Positions 24,526 through 36,109 are shown, counted from the first letter of the stretch. The stretch: 64,000 nt of DNA from Dromiciops gliroides (GCF_019393635.1 NC_057861.1:545510711-545574710); one strand, 5' to 3'. The notes: a model not told the origin generated them from the letters alone. Translations and numbers: made by a program.

Positions 24526-25540
24526 AAAAAAATGTGTTTCCATCTATTTTCATATACTATCACTTCTTTCTCTGTAGATGGGTTGCCATTTTCATAAGTC
24601 CTTCAGAGTTATATTGGACCATTGCCTTGCTGAAAATAACCACATGCTTCCCAGCAGATCATCTTACACTATTGCTGTTATTTTGTATACAGTACATTTC
24701 ACTCTGCTTCAGTTCATGTAGGTCTTTTCAGGTTTTTCTGATAGTATCCTGTTCATCATAACCTAAATAAAGTACCTTAAACTTGACAAAGAATTTTCTT
24801 CATATTAGCCCAGCAAAGTAGGTACCATATGTTTTGCCATTATATTCAATCATCATAACTATTTCCCTCCATCCTATTCCCTTCCCATAATATTTACTCT
24901 ATTTTCTATCTTCTTTTAAAGTATTCCTCCTCAAAAGTGTTTTACTCTGACTGTCCCCTCCCCTACTCAGCACTCCCTTTTTTTTTTCACCCTTCCTTCC
25001 TTATCCTCTTCCCCTCATACTTTCCTGTAGGGTTAAATAGATTACTCCTCCCAAGTGGGTGTGAATGTTATTCCCTCCATGAGCCAACTCTGATGAGTTT
25101 AAGGTCTTTGAGCTAATTCTATGTTCCAAATTTTCTTCCTCCCTCTCTCCTCAACCCTCCCTATGAAATTAAGCAATTCAATATGTCATACTTGTGTCAT
25201 TATGCAGAACATCTTTACCTTCCTCGAAAGTATTTTGCTTTTTACTGCTCTCTCCCCCAATCTGCCCTTCCCTCCTTCCCCTCTCCCTCCCCCCCTTATC
25301 TCCCTCCCCTCCCTCAGGGCAAAAATATATCACTATACCCACTTGAGTATGTATGTTAGTTCTTCTTTGAGTCAATTCTGATGATATTAAGGTTCACTCA
25401 CTCCCCCACTCCTTCCCCCTCTTCCCCTCCCCTCCATAAGCTTTTTTCTTGTTTCTTTCATGTGAACCTCTCCCCAGACTATCTCTCCCCTTCTCCCTCC
25501 CCCAGTCTATTTCTCCTACACCTCAACCCTATTTTAAAGA

Positions 25541-25620
25541 TGTCAGTGGCACAGTAGACAATGCACCAGCCCTGGACCCAGGAGACCCCAAGCCCAAATC
25601 CGGCCCCAGACATAAGACAC
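25541..25620 (+). mobile_element. SINE fragment with similar T-to-C-biased changes
   Basis: Contains GTGGCACAGTAGACAATGCA, CCAAGCCCAAATCCGGCCCC and no A-tail. It shares several unusual C positions with the copy at 24362 and lies in the 3' region of the HAL1-like element. Confidence 0.65.
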
Positions 25621-25791
25621 CCCACAAAGAACAAAACATAACATCCCTTCATATTCAGTTCAGACCTGTGTCCTCTGTTAATTCCTTACTGAGATAGTTC
25701 TTATGAGTTTGAAGTATTATCTTCCCATGTAGGAATATAAATAGTTTGATCTTTTAATATCCCTCATGAAGTCTTTTTCCTGTTTATCTTT

Positions 25792-26787
25792 TTATGCTTC
25801 TCCAGGGTCTTGTATTTGAAAGTCAAATTTTCTATTCAGTTCAGGTCTTTTCATAACAAATGCCTGAAAGTCTTCTTTCTCATTGAAATTCCATGTTTGC
25901 CTCTGCAAGATGATGCTTAGTTTTGCTGGGTATGTGATTTTTGGCTGTAGTCCCAGTTCCTTTGCCCTCTGGAATATCATATTCCATGCCCTTTGGTACT
26001 TTAATGTAGAAGCTGCTAGATCTTGCTTTATCCTTATTGGAGCTCCACAGTATTTAAATTCCTTTTTTCTAGCTGCTTGCAATATTTTCTCCTTGACCTG
26101 GGAGCTCTGGAATTTGGCTATAATATTCCTGGAGGTTTTCCTTTTGGGATCTCTTTCAGGAGGTGATCGGTGGATTCTTTCAATTTCTATTTTAGCTTCT
26201 GCTTCTAGAATATCAGGGAAATTTTCCCTCACAATCTCTTGGAGGATGGTGTCTAAGCTCTTGTTTTGGTCATGGTTTTCAGGTAGTCCAATGATTTTCA
26301 AATTATCTCTCCTAGATTTATTTTCTAAGTCAGCTGTTTTTCCAAGGAGATATTTCACATTGCCCTCTATTTTTTCATTCAATTGGATTTGCTTTACTGT
26401 GTCTTGGTTTCTCATAAGGTCACTAGCTTCCATTTATTCAATCCTAATTCTTAGGCAATTATTTTCAGCAGACAGTTTTTTAATCTCCTTTTCCATTTGG
26501 CTTTTCAAACTGTTGACTTTTTTCTCATGACTCTTCTGCATCGCTCTCATTTCCCTTTCCATTCCTTCCTCTCTTTCTCTACATCTTCTTTCTATTTCTT
26601 CTACTTTCTCTTCAAAGTGCCTTTTGAGAGCTTCCATGGCCTGAGACCAGTTCATATTTTTCTTGGAAACTTTGGATGTTGGAGCTTTGACCCTATTATC
26701 ATCTTCTTCTTCTTCTGAGGATGTATTGTAGTCTACCTTTCCCCCAAAGAAGTTTTTGATGGTCTTCTGCTTTCTCTGCCTACTCAT
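25792..26787 (-). pseudogene. L1/HAL1 ORF1p gene with one premature stop
   Basis: About 331 codons in one frame with a single TAA at 26434-26436, immediately followed by ATG. The N-terminal part (MSRQRKQKTIKNFFGGKVDY) leads into a Glu/Lys-rich coiled coil (roughly residues 50-135). After the stop come the RRM-like core (SRRDNLKIIGLPENHDQ) and the C-terminal RNA-binding domain (RIKQDLAASTLKYQRAWNMI). ORF1p is the trimeric RNA chaperone of L1 particles. Frame retention elsewhere suggests a moderately young copy. Confidence 0.82.
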
Positions 26788-27424
26788 CCTGGCTTACTAT
26801 TTCTTGGCTTTTTACTCCTTCTTGAAGTGTAGCGCTGCTTCCAGGACACACTGTTCGTGCTACAGCGTGGCCCAGGGGGGTGATTGGGCTTCTTCTCAGG
26901 CTGCCTGGCTTGTGAGTAATCACAGCTGCTTTCTCTTTCACCCAGAAACAGAAGTCTGATTGAACTCTGATTCTCTATGGTCAGAAGCTTAGCGTGCTTT
27001 TACTCCTCCCCCACTGGGCCACCACCACTCGATTCAGCCCACTGGTTCAGACCCAGGGCGCTTTGCCCCAACTCCAGTAGATACTGCCTCCACTTCACCC
27101 CGGCCTACCGCTGAACCCCTTCACCAGTCCGTGATTGGAGCCTCAGAAGCTGCTGGTGCTGAAGACTCTGACATGAGCTGGAAGCAGTGTCCCTGGCTGG
27201 GTCCGGACTGCACGCTGAGCTGTTCAGCCTGATCAGTAGGTGATCAGAATTGCCCTCTTTTGCGGAGAAATAGTCTCATTCTGTTCTTATGTGCAGTAGA
27301 CTGTTCTGGATTTTGATTTTTACCGCATTATTTGGGCGTGAATGGACGGGTTTATCTGGCGCTTGTGGGAGTCACAGCCTCTCCTCTGCCATCTTGGCTC
27401 TGCCTCCCCCCCCTTGTATATTCT

Positions 27425-27671
27425 AATTGGCATATTTTGGGACAGCATATTGTCCCGATTTAAACTGTTGGCCTGCTCAATACTTATTCATGGCATTGCT
27501 GGTTTCCTCCTCACAAACACAATAAAAAATCTTTGGAATAATGGTATGGGAGAGTTTATCTTTCCCACTGAGCACATATACAATATTACTGGAAGCATTA
27601 CAACTAAATTTGAACTTTACTATACTACAATCATTATAGCTCAGATAACAATTAATTCTTTACACATATGA
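27425..27671 (+). other. Continuation of the LTR-element internal region (unassigned)
   Basis: Between the HAL1-like TSD and an L1 fragment. An open frame on the plus strand ends at 27671. The product is not recognised. It resumes the sequence interrupted at 23898. Confidence 0.35.
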
Positions 27672-27972
27672 AAAAAAAGTTCTTAATCACTAGAGAAATG
27701 CAAATTAAAACTACTCTGAGGTACCACCTCACAACTATCCAATTGGCTAATATGACAAAAAAGGAGAATGGTAGATGTTGGAGAAGATGTGGGAAAATTG
27801 GAACACTAATGAACTCTTGGTAGAACTGTGAACTGATCCAACCATTCTGGAGAGCAGTTTGGAACCATGCCCAAAAGGCTTTAAAATCATGCATAGCCTT
27901 TGACCCAGCAATACCCTAATAGGTCTGTATCCTGTTGGGGTGGGGTGGGGGAGTGGTTCAGGAGGTTGAAGA

Positions 27973-28365
27973 CTACATCATCTGAAATGACAGAAACATA
28001 TCCTCTCTCCCTTTTTGTTCCTCATTCTCATCTTCTGACTCTGAACTGCTCCCTTTTTCAGTAGCTTCTTCTAACTGCATGAGGAATTGGGAATCCTCAA
28101 GACATAATTTTATAACATGATATATAGTGGCATAGGAAGGTGAGAGCTCCTGTTTTGATCTTATAATAGCTTCCCCAACCTTTTCCCAGGATTGCATTGT
28201 GATGTTAGGTCCTTCTGGGAACCATGGTGCCTGTTCATATACTAACTTAATGAATTGCTTTAAGGTCTTTCTATTTACCTTAATCCCTTTTCCTACAGTT
28301 ACTAACTGCAGAGTATGTACATCTTTATTGAGGTCTTTTAACCCTCAAGTTACATTTTGTCCCAT
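27973..28365 (-). pseudogene. ERV gag (matrix) remnant
   Basis: A start codon followed by Gly (a myristoylation-type N-terminus) lies 221 bp beyond the primer-binding site. A stop codon is reached at codon 7, after which the same frame stays open to 27973. The C-terminal part is acidic and Ser/Glu-rich. The remnant is interrupted and truncated, and the rest of gag is deleted. Confidence 0.55.
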
Positions 28366-28585
28366 TTTGGATCTGAGCCAATATCTTTCAACTGGGCGAA
28401 AATTAAATTAACCTGAGCTAGGAGGTGCTCAGAGTTCTTTCGGAACCTATACCCCACTCCTAGTTTCTTACCAGATCCTGTAGTACATGCTTTCTTTTTC
28501 CTGGGGTCTCCTATATGATCTTCAAGGACACAGAGCCTCCTACTCTGGGCACACCTTCAACAGTCCCTCCAGGATCCAAGTCCTG

Positions 28586-28603
28586 GACCCTATTTGGGTG
28601 CCA
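28586..28603 (-). promoter_or_regulatory. Retroviral primer-binding site, tRNA-Lys type
   Basis: TGGCACCCAAATAGGGTC on the minus strand, two bases after the LTR. It matches 14 of 18 bases of the tRNA-Lys3 site as I recall it, which supports a betaretrovirus-like (class II) origin. Confidence 0.65.
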
Positions 28604-28605
28604 GT

Positions 28606-29011
28606 TGTTGGGGTTGGCGGTTCAGGTCAACAGAGGTTGGCGAACGGAGATGATAAATAATCGACGCATCAGCATAACCTAATGAGTGAATGAATAACTA
28701 TGTGCGCCCTTTATTAGGATAGCTCAGTATTTAAAGCAAAAAACCACAAAGAAATCAGATAATATCTCCACAAGAATAATTCTAGGAGAATAAGAATATT
28801 TATCAACCTTTCAGCCTTAGCATGACAAAACTTGTTCCAGGCCTTAACAAGGCAAGGCTTGCACAACTAACTCCTCAGACCTTAGGAGACCAGCCAGGCA
28901 TTGTCACTGGAATTCAAACTTTAACTACAAAACTCTCCCAGTAAACTCTTGCTGCTTCAGTGACTATGGCCTGAGTCTGAGGGGCGACAGAGAACCTTTG
29001 GGTTTTCCACA
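28606..29011 (-). mobile_element. 5' LTR of the ERV
   Basis: 406 bp on the minus strand, TGTGGAAA...CCCCAACA. It holds a TATA-like TTTAAATA and an AATAAA (followed by GGGCGCACATAG) toward its 3' end. Its last bases recur at 27933 (TGTTGGGGT on the plus strand), marking the remnant of the other LTR. Confidence 0.7.
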
Positions 29012-29690
29012 GTATCCTAAAGAGATCATGGAAAAGGGAAAGGGATCCACATGTACAAAATATTTATAGTTGCTCTTTTTGTGGTAGCAAAGAATTGGAA
29101 ATTGAGGGGATGCCGATCAACTGGGGAATGGCTGAACAAGTTGTGTTTTATGAATGTAATAGAACACTATTGCACTGTAAGAAATGATAAGCAGATAGAT
29201 TTCAGAAAAACTTGGAAGGACTTACATGATTTGATACTGAGTGAAATGAGCAGAACCAAGAGAACATTGTACACAGTATCAACAACATTTTATGATGATC
29301 AACTGTGATGGACTTGGCTCTTCTTAGCAATGCAATAATCTAAGACAATACTAAAAGACTGATGGTGGAAAATGCTCTCTACATTCAGAAAAAGAACTAT
29401 GAAGTTTGAATGCCAATTGAATCATACTATTTCCACTTTTGTTGTTGCTTTTTTGTTATTGTTCTTGTTTATTATTTCTTGCGTTTTTTACCCTTTTGTT
29501 CTGATTATTGTGGAAATATGTTTAACATGATTGTAATGTATAATGTATTCCTTACTGGCTTTGGGAAGGGGAGGGAAGGGAGGGTGGGAGAAAAATTTGG
29601 AACTCAAAAAATATCTTTACATGTAATTGAGAAAAATTAAAAGAAATTAATAAATTTTAAAAAACCAAAAAAAAAAATTTAAAAATAGAT

Positions 29691-30540
29691 TCTTGTTTTA
29701 TCACTAACAAACTTTCCTCCATTTTAGATCTTTTCCCCTTGAACCCCATCCATCTTCTTATACTCATGGAAATTTGCCTCCTTTTCCCTTCATCCCCCAA
29801 GACACTGCATTCCTGGCCACTCTTTACAATGATAGTACTCTGTCTTCCACCCTTTCCATCATCATATCAACCACCAAAGGACTCCATGCCACTCCCCAGC
29901 TATCTGTACACTGTGTTGTCTCTACTGTAACTAGAATCACCATTTCTCCACCCCTACTCCAAATCTCTCCTCCTCCTCCTTCTCCTCTTTCTTCTCTTCT
30001 TCCTCCTCTGGAACCCTGGACTCTGCCTTCTAGGATAACAGGATCTGATAGGTAAGCTTTTGTTTTATGTCATTAGCCTCTATTAAACTTTCTAGTCACC
30101 ATCTCTGTACCATGATGCCTTCCAGCCCCCTTTCCAACACTCCTTTATGTGTAACCTTCCCTTCTTAGAATGTAATCTTCATAAACATAAGGTCTGTCTT
30201 TCTTGTTTGTTAATGTTCTATCCATTTACTATCTGAAGTGTCTGTCTGTCTCTCTGTCCATCTATCTGTCTGTCTCTTTGTCTCTCTCTGTCCTTGTCTC
30301 TTGGTCCCTCTCATCTATCAATCATCTATCCACATATTTAGTAAACTTCATCTTTTTAGAATCATCCTGCCATTTCAGTCCCTTGAGATAATTTTGGATC
30401 CCAGTTTTGTCATTCCATATATAATGGAAGACTAATTAGCCAAGTTGGTTCTTATGAACATGCATAGAGTTCTTTTGATGCAATTTCTTGTGTGGAAGAG
30501 GCTGGGGAGTCAGCTTCCAGGAGAGTTGGTTTGTTGTTTT
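29691..30540. other. Unassigned pyrimidine-rich intergenic sequence
   Basis: Mainly CT-rich sequence with a (TCTG)n/(TCTC)n patch at about 30238-30300. No exon or clear transposon family recognised. Confidence 0.4.
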
Positions 30541-30660
30541 ATTTTGGTGAGGCAATGAGTGTTAAGTGACTGCCCAGGGTCACACAGCTAGTAAGTGTCA
30601 AGTGTCTGAGGTCGGATTTGAACTCAGGTCCTCCTGAATCCAGGGCCAGTACTTTATCCT
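30541..30660 (-). mobile_element. Truncated tRNA-derived SINE
   Basis: Antisense copy that stops at TACTTTATCCTCCAGG, lacking the last ~20 bp (the SINE 5' head). Confidence 0.75.
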
Positions 30661-31680
30661 CCAGGAGAGTATTGATGATGTAATATGAAAGTGCCTTGGA
30701 GAGACATTGGGGCATATGTAGACATTCTGTAACTGTTTCATTCTTCTAACCATGTTGGTGAGGAAGACCCTTTCTGAGGTTAGCATTCCAAAGGTATAGC
30801 TGAGCAGAACCATGGTCTCTTCTCTTTTGTTTTTGATATTTCTCTTTGGCTGATTTCTTTCTGATTAATGCTGTCTCTTGGCTAATGTGAAAGAAAATGT
30901 AAGGGGAGAGACCTTGGGCCTTCTGAACCCTGTATGAGGCCAATATATGGTTCTAGGAATATGGGACTTGGCTCTTTGCCTGTTTAGATGAAAGAATCTG
31001 TGAATTTCAAAACTTCAGGAGAATGAGCCACTAGAAGTCTAGGAGTCTGGAAAGCTTGAAGTCCAGGAACCCAGGAATTGAGTCTTTTTAGGATTTTGCC
31101 ATCGGTTCAGAATCAATGCCCTGAGAAGTGAGAAGCAACTTTTGGGATCTGGCACAGCAGTAACTGAGATGAGCACTCATCCAGCAGTGATCCTACATTG
31201 GACATGAACTTATTAACAATATTATGTAGAAATTATGCTCAATCCAGGTTCACTTTCCCAAGAAAGCAAGATGAAATGAAGAATAATGTATCATTGAGGA
31301 ATGGGAGGGAAATGTTTATACTTTTCTTAATATATCTTCAAAGTAAATATGACTTTATAAAAGCTAATTGATATGGTTAAATGGGATTGGGATGCTGGTT
31401 ATTCTTATCTAATAGTGGAGCGAACACACCAAGAAAAGGGGGAGTAAAACCGATAGTAGTAGTGAAGAGATGCCTCAAACCCTCATGGGGGCACCCCTAG
31501 AACACTTACAAGGAGATATAGCCATCCTGGCCCTGGGATATTGGTCCCAGAGAATACTCTCTACATAGATTAACTTTCGCTCCTATCTTTCTATCATTTT
31601 TAAAAAAATGTAATATAGGCCTTTAAACAAGTTCTTTTTAAAAATAGAATTTTGAGCTAGTTCACTACCAGAATGATATT

Positions 31681-31842
31681 TATTTATTTATTTATTTATT
31701 TATTTTTGTGGGGCAATGAGGGTTAAGTGACTTGCCCAGGGTCACACAGCTAGTAAGTGTCAAATATCTGAGGCTGGATTTGAACTCAGGTCCTCCTGAA
31801 TCCAGGGCCGGTACTTTATCCACTGTGCCACCTAGCTGCCCC
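31681..31842 (-). mobile_element. tRNA-derived SINE with (TTTA)n tail
   Basis: Antisense copy. A 13-bp perfect direct repeat CCAGAATGATATT lies at 31668-31680 and 31843-31855. Confidence 0.92.
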
Positions 31843-32029
31843 CCAGAATGATATTAATCAACATTCTCTGGGGTTAGATGAACAATCAATTCTGAACACA
31901 CTTATTTCTATTATTGAGCCCAAATATCTCCATCTTGGACATAAAATTAAAGGCCTTGCTAAGCTCCAAATACATGTCCAAGTCATTTGTTTTCCATTCC
32001 TTTGCTGTCTCTGCTACTGACTTTTTGTT

Positions 32030-32176
32030 TTTGTTTTTTTGGTGAGGCAATTGGGGTTAATTGACTTGCCCAGGGTCACACAGCTAGTAAGTGTCAAGTG
32101 TCTGAGGGCAGATTTGAACTCAGGTCCTCCTGAATCCAGGGCCGGTGCTCTATCCATTGCGCCATTTAGCTGCCCC
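32030..32176 (-). mobile_element. tRNA-derived SINE (WSINE1/MAR1-type)
   Basis: Antisense copy; GCTACTGACT occurs on both sides as a direct repeat. Confidence 0.87.
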
Positions 32177-32499
32177 CGCTACTGACTCTTTGGACTTCAA
32201 AACCATGCCTGCAATTGCTGACTAATGCTTGACTTTTCCTCAGTGTCTGGGACCTTTTAACCCTGGAACATCTAACCATTCCTGCAACCTTCTCACCTGA
32301 GAATACCCCTCTGCTAAATTGGCCCCCTATTTCCACTGATGAGCAGACTCTTCACGGAGGGGTCCCAGGCTGGTCAACTATTATTCCCCTTCCAACTCCT
32401 GATTCCTGATTATATGGACTTCAATACCATGTTCCTGGAAAGGTACCTCCATGCCCCTTCTCCTTCACCTCCTATTTGTGTGTTGTCTTTTCCCATTAG

Positions 32500-33420
32500 A
32501 ATATAAGATCCTCAAAGGCAGGGACTATCTTTTTGCTTGTATTTATATCCCTGGCATCTATTACAGTGCCTGACACATAGTAAGCCCTTAATAAATACTT
32601 GTTGCCTTGATAGATTGCTGAGCTAATAATAATCTAATCCTTTCAGAACAGGAAATAAGATTAGTTTGGCAAAATTTACACTTAAGAAATTCATGCTGGT
32701 TTGGAATGATTATAACTCCTCCCTTTTATTGCCTTCATTTCTAAGCTCTAAACATCTCTTTAACAAGGTTATTAATAATTGACATTAAGCTTACTGCTCA
32801 TTAACTATAGCTCTATGCCAGATAGCTCTAGAAAAACCATCAAAGAATAAGGCAAAAGGTCATATATGTTGAAACTGGAGCAAAACAAGAAGTTGTTCCA
32901 CTAGTAGTTTTCTCCTTGGGAAATGTGCCCAACCTTTTTATTCTTCTTGAGAGGGAAAACACCAATATAAGATGTTATGCAAGTGTATTTCCAAAAGCAT
33001 TACCATATCGATCAGAAGAGGTTGGCTGATGAGATAGCATTGAGTACTTGCAATGGCAAATGGAAAGGATCTATTCGAAAAGGCTTCTCAAATAAGCTGT
33101 CCTTTGGCTTGGAGATTTCAGGATGCTTTTTTTGGGAGCTGAATATGTATATGGCATAGTAAGCAATGAAAAGATTGTGTTCCTGGCCTTTCTTTATTCA
33201 CCTCACCTCTTCTAGGCACTCACCAACCAAGGTGATCTGTTTGCTGAGTGGAATTGTTTCCATGAACAATGGAGAACAGAATCTGACCTCCTTAGTTCCA
33301 GAAGTGACAACCAGGTCAAGCAGCATGTCGGGGACCATAGGAAGTCCAAGGAATAGCTAGGAGATGAAAATAAAGAGGAAAAAATAAAAAGAGCCAGGGA
33401 AGAGGAAAAGAAGAAGCTTG
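32500..33420. other. Unassigned intergenic sequence
   Basis: A short L2/MIR-like tail near 32500-32610 (GCCTGACACATAGTAAGCCC). A minus-strand segment at 33212-33320 is open and ends at a GTGAGT, but has no family match. Confidence 0.35.
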
Positions 33421-33424
33421 ACAT

Positions 33425-33562
33425 TCAATTTCATTTAAATCCAACAAACATTTATTAGATGAATACTAAGTGCAAGGAACTGTGCTAGGTGCTGAGGATA
33501 CAAAGACATGAATGAAACAGTGCCTGCTTGCAAGGAGCTTACAGTCTGCTGGCAGGAATATA
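33425..33562 (+). mobile_element. L2-type LINE 3' fragment
   Basis: AACAAACATTTATTAGATGA, then GAACTGTGCTAGGTGCTGAG and GCAAGGAGCTTACAGTCTGC, the familiar L2 3' end. Confidence 0.6.
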
Positions 33563-33572
33563 TCATGTACAA

Positions 33573-33756
33573 CAGGGGTGTCAAATTCAAATAGAAATGA
33601 ATCCCTGCTGACAGCTGTATATTGACTTAGAAAACCACAAATTAGCATTATCTATTTTATCTTACATTTTTATATATTTTGTTAAATATTTTCTAATTAT
33701 ATTTTAATCTGGTTGGAGGCACATACCACCATTTGCTGCTCAAATTGACACTTCTG
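33573..33756. mobile_element. Non-autonomous hAT DNA transposon
   Basis: 184 bp. Terminal inverted repeats CAGGGGTGTCAAATT (left) and AATTGACACTTCTG (right). Flanks ATGTACAA and ATATACAA look like an 8-bp duplication, offset by two bases. No transposase; internal sequence is AT-rich (TTTGTTAAATATTTTCTAAT). Confidence 0.65.
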
Positions 33757-33789
33757 ATATATACAAATAAGCAAATACTAGGTAATAGG

Positions 33790-35230
33790 AGAAAAGAGAG
33801 AGTGCTAATGACTGGGGAGATTAGGAAAGATTTTGTGGAGACAGTATGACATAAGCCTTATAAGCTTTGATTGAAGACAAAGTTCCAAGAGGCAAAGACA
33901 AGGAAGGTATTCATTCCAGACATAGAAGTGAGTATACAGGGGAGGGAGCTAGCATGTGACATCCATGAATGAAGTCCAGTTGGGCCAGCATACAGTAAGC
34001 AAAATGATATGAAATAAGGGTGGAAAAGAAGGTAAAAGCTAGATTTCGGAGGACTTTAAATACATGGTGCAGAAGTTTGCATTTTATCTCTGATAATAGG
34101 CAGAATCTAGAGGTTTTGAACAGGGGAATATCATGGTTAAACCTCTGCTTTAGGATATTTTTTTTTTGGCAGTTGTGTGTAGGATGGATTGGAAGTGTGG
34201 GGATGGTGAACTGGGAGCCAATAGCTCAATTAGGAGGTGATTAGTATATTCTAAATTAGAAGTGATGAAAGCCTAAATTAGGATTATTGTCATTAAAGTA
34301 GTTAAATGGGATGGTTTCCATCTAATTGGCAAGACTCTGCAAATGGTTAGATACAGAGGTTGAGGGTTACAGAAGAGTCAAGTATGACTCTGAAGTTATG
34401 CAGCTAGGTGATTGTGAAGGTCTTGAATGCCCTCAAGGTCTAGAGGAGGAGAAGGATTAGAGTAGCTCAGTTCATAGGATCATAGATACAGAGCTGGAAG
34501 GGACCTGAATGGTCATCTTGTCCAACACTTCACTTTTCAGATAATAAATCTTATTATGGTCAGGAAAGTTAAGTGAGTTGCCCAAGGTCACACAGACAGT
34601 AAGTGACAGAGGCAGGATTTGAACCCAGATCCTCTGTCTCTGGAGCCAGTGTTCTTTCCATTTTACTGACCTGCCTCAATCTGGAATGTGTTGGTTTTGA
34701 GATGTCAATAGTCCATCCAGGTGGAGATGTTCAGAGGGACATGAGGCAATGAAAGATTGGAGTTTAGGGGGAAGTCTAGGGTTAAAAAAAAAAAAAGCTT
34801 TAGGATTCATCTGAATAGGAAAAATAATTGAACCCAGGAGAGCTGATTAGCTCACCTAGAAAGAAAGTATACAGTGAGAAGAAGCCTCAGGGCAGAGCCC
34901 TTGGAGACACCCACAATTGGTTGTCAAGAAATGGATGATGAATCAGCAAAAAAGATGGAAAAGTAATGAGAGAAGCAGGAGAGTTATCCTGAAAGCCAAG
35001 AGCCAATAATAAGTAGTATTGATACTGTGCTTTGTGGTTTTCAAGGTGCCCTACAAGCATCTCATTTGAGCCTTATGATAATCCCATGAAGTTAGTACAA
35101 ATAGTACCCCCATTTTATAGATAAAGAGATTGAGGTTTAAAGAATTTAAGGTCAGACATTTTGTAAATATCAGAGGCAGGCTTTAAACTAGGATCTTCAT
35201 GGTGCTGAGTCCATTACTCTATTTGCTGTG
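33790..35230. repeat. Old dispersed repeat sequence with MIR-type copies
   Basis: GGAAAGATTTTGTGGAGACA and GTAGGATGGATTGGAAGTGT resemble a mammalian-wide repeat that also appears at 50480-51300. Antisense MIR-type copies lie near 34470-34680 and 35020-35230. Confidence 0.4.
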
Positions 35231-35639
35231 AATGTCAAAAGCTGCAGAGAAATCAGTATGGTTAAGGGTTGAGGAACTGAAATTGTATCTGGCAGCTAAG
35301 AGGTAGTTGTAAATGTAAAGAAAGCAGTTTCAGTTAAGCAACAGAATCACAAGACAGACTGAAAGGGATTGAGAAGTGAGAGGAGGAGGAAGGGGAGGCA
35401 GTAAGCATAGAAAACTGTTTTTAGAACTCTAGCATTGAAAAAGAAGAGAGTATTAGGATGATGGCTTTTTAACCTTCTTATCCTGTTTGATTATTTTAAA
35501 ATTTTCTTCTTATTTATTTATTCTTCTCTTTTTAAATTTTTAGTTCCAAATTTTCTCTCTCCCACACCCTCCCTCTTGCACTAAAGCAAACAACATGGCA
35601 TCAATATGGAGGTGAATAATTAAATATATAATAAAATTT

Positions 35640-36090
35640 AAATAGTGAAATGAGTAGAACCAAGAGAACACTGTATACAGTATCAGTTGTTGTTGTTGTT
35701 ATTGTTTTTTGGTGAGGCAATTGGGGTCAAGTGACTTGCCCAGGGTCACACAGCTAGTAAGTGTTAAGTATCTGAGGCCAGATTTGAACTCAGGTCCTCC
35801 TGACTCCAGAGCTGGTGCTCTATCCACTGCACCACCTAGCTGCCCCAGCAATATTATTTTAAGAACAATTTTGTGTGAATGTCATTTTGACATAAATACT
35901 CAAATTAACTACAAAGGACATATAAAGAAAGACAATATCTGCATCCAGATAAAGAACTGATAAATAGAAGAATATATACAATGATTTTACATATATATGC
36001 ATATATAAGCACACACACATATATACATATATTTATGTTTAATGGTAGGGGGTCTAGGGAGAGGGGAAGAGAAGAAAAAAATTTAAATGA
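35640..36090 (+). mobile_element. L1 3' fragment split by a SINE
   Basis: GAAATGAGTAGAACCAAGAG before and AACTACAAAGGACATATAAAG after the SINE match the L1 3' end. An antisense L1 3' piece (CCCACACCCTCCCTCTTGCA) sits at about 35460-35635. Confidence 0.6.
35703..35846 (-). mobile_element. tRNA-derived SINE in L1
   Basis: Antisense, near-consensus copy following a (GTT)n stretch that represents its tail. Confidence 0.85.
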
Positions 36091-36109
36091 TAACTTTATT
36101 ATATATTTA

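Larger units (their letters stand above)
23899..27407 (-). mobile_element. HAL1-like (ORF1-only) L1-derived retroelement
   Basis: About 3.5 kb, flanked by a 17-bp duplication CCCCCCTYGTATATTCT (23882-23898 and 27408-27424, 16 of 17 identical). On the minus strand it starts GGCAGAGCCAAGATGGC, has a ~620-bp 5' UTR, an ORF1 (26787-25792) and then a purine-rich 3' region ending in an A-rich tail. No ORF2 is present. One end-to-end insertion without ORF2 fits a half-L1 (HAL1) or a spliced/deleted L1 copy. Three SINE segments lie within it. Confidence 0.65.
27933..29011 (-). mobile_element. Betaretrovirus-like ERV, internally deleted
   Basis: Both ends are preserved with a 6-bp duplication GTATCC (27927-27932 and 29012-29017) and TG...CA termini. 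On the minus strand the order is a complete 5' LTR, a primer-binding site, a short gag segment and about 30 bp from the end of the 3' LTR. Most of gag and all of pro, pol and env are missing. Confidence 0.75.
27672..29690 (+). mobile_element. L1 3' end split by an ERV
   Basis: Two L1 pieces (27672-27932 and 29012-29690) are continuous across the ERV: CCCTAATAGGTCTGTATCC before, GTATCCTAAAGAGATCATGG after. The right piece runs through GGGGAATGGCTGAACAAGTT to a 3' UTR (GGGAGGGTGGGAGAAAAATTTGG) and an A-rich tail. Confidence 0.82.

Noticed and set aside
33212..33340. Open minus-strand segment with an ATG and a GTGAGT donor, as a possible upstream exon
   Set aside because: No resemblance to an ACSM N-terminus and no convincing acceptor; a strong donor-like sequence alone is not enough.
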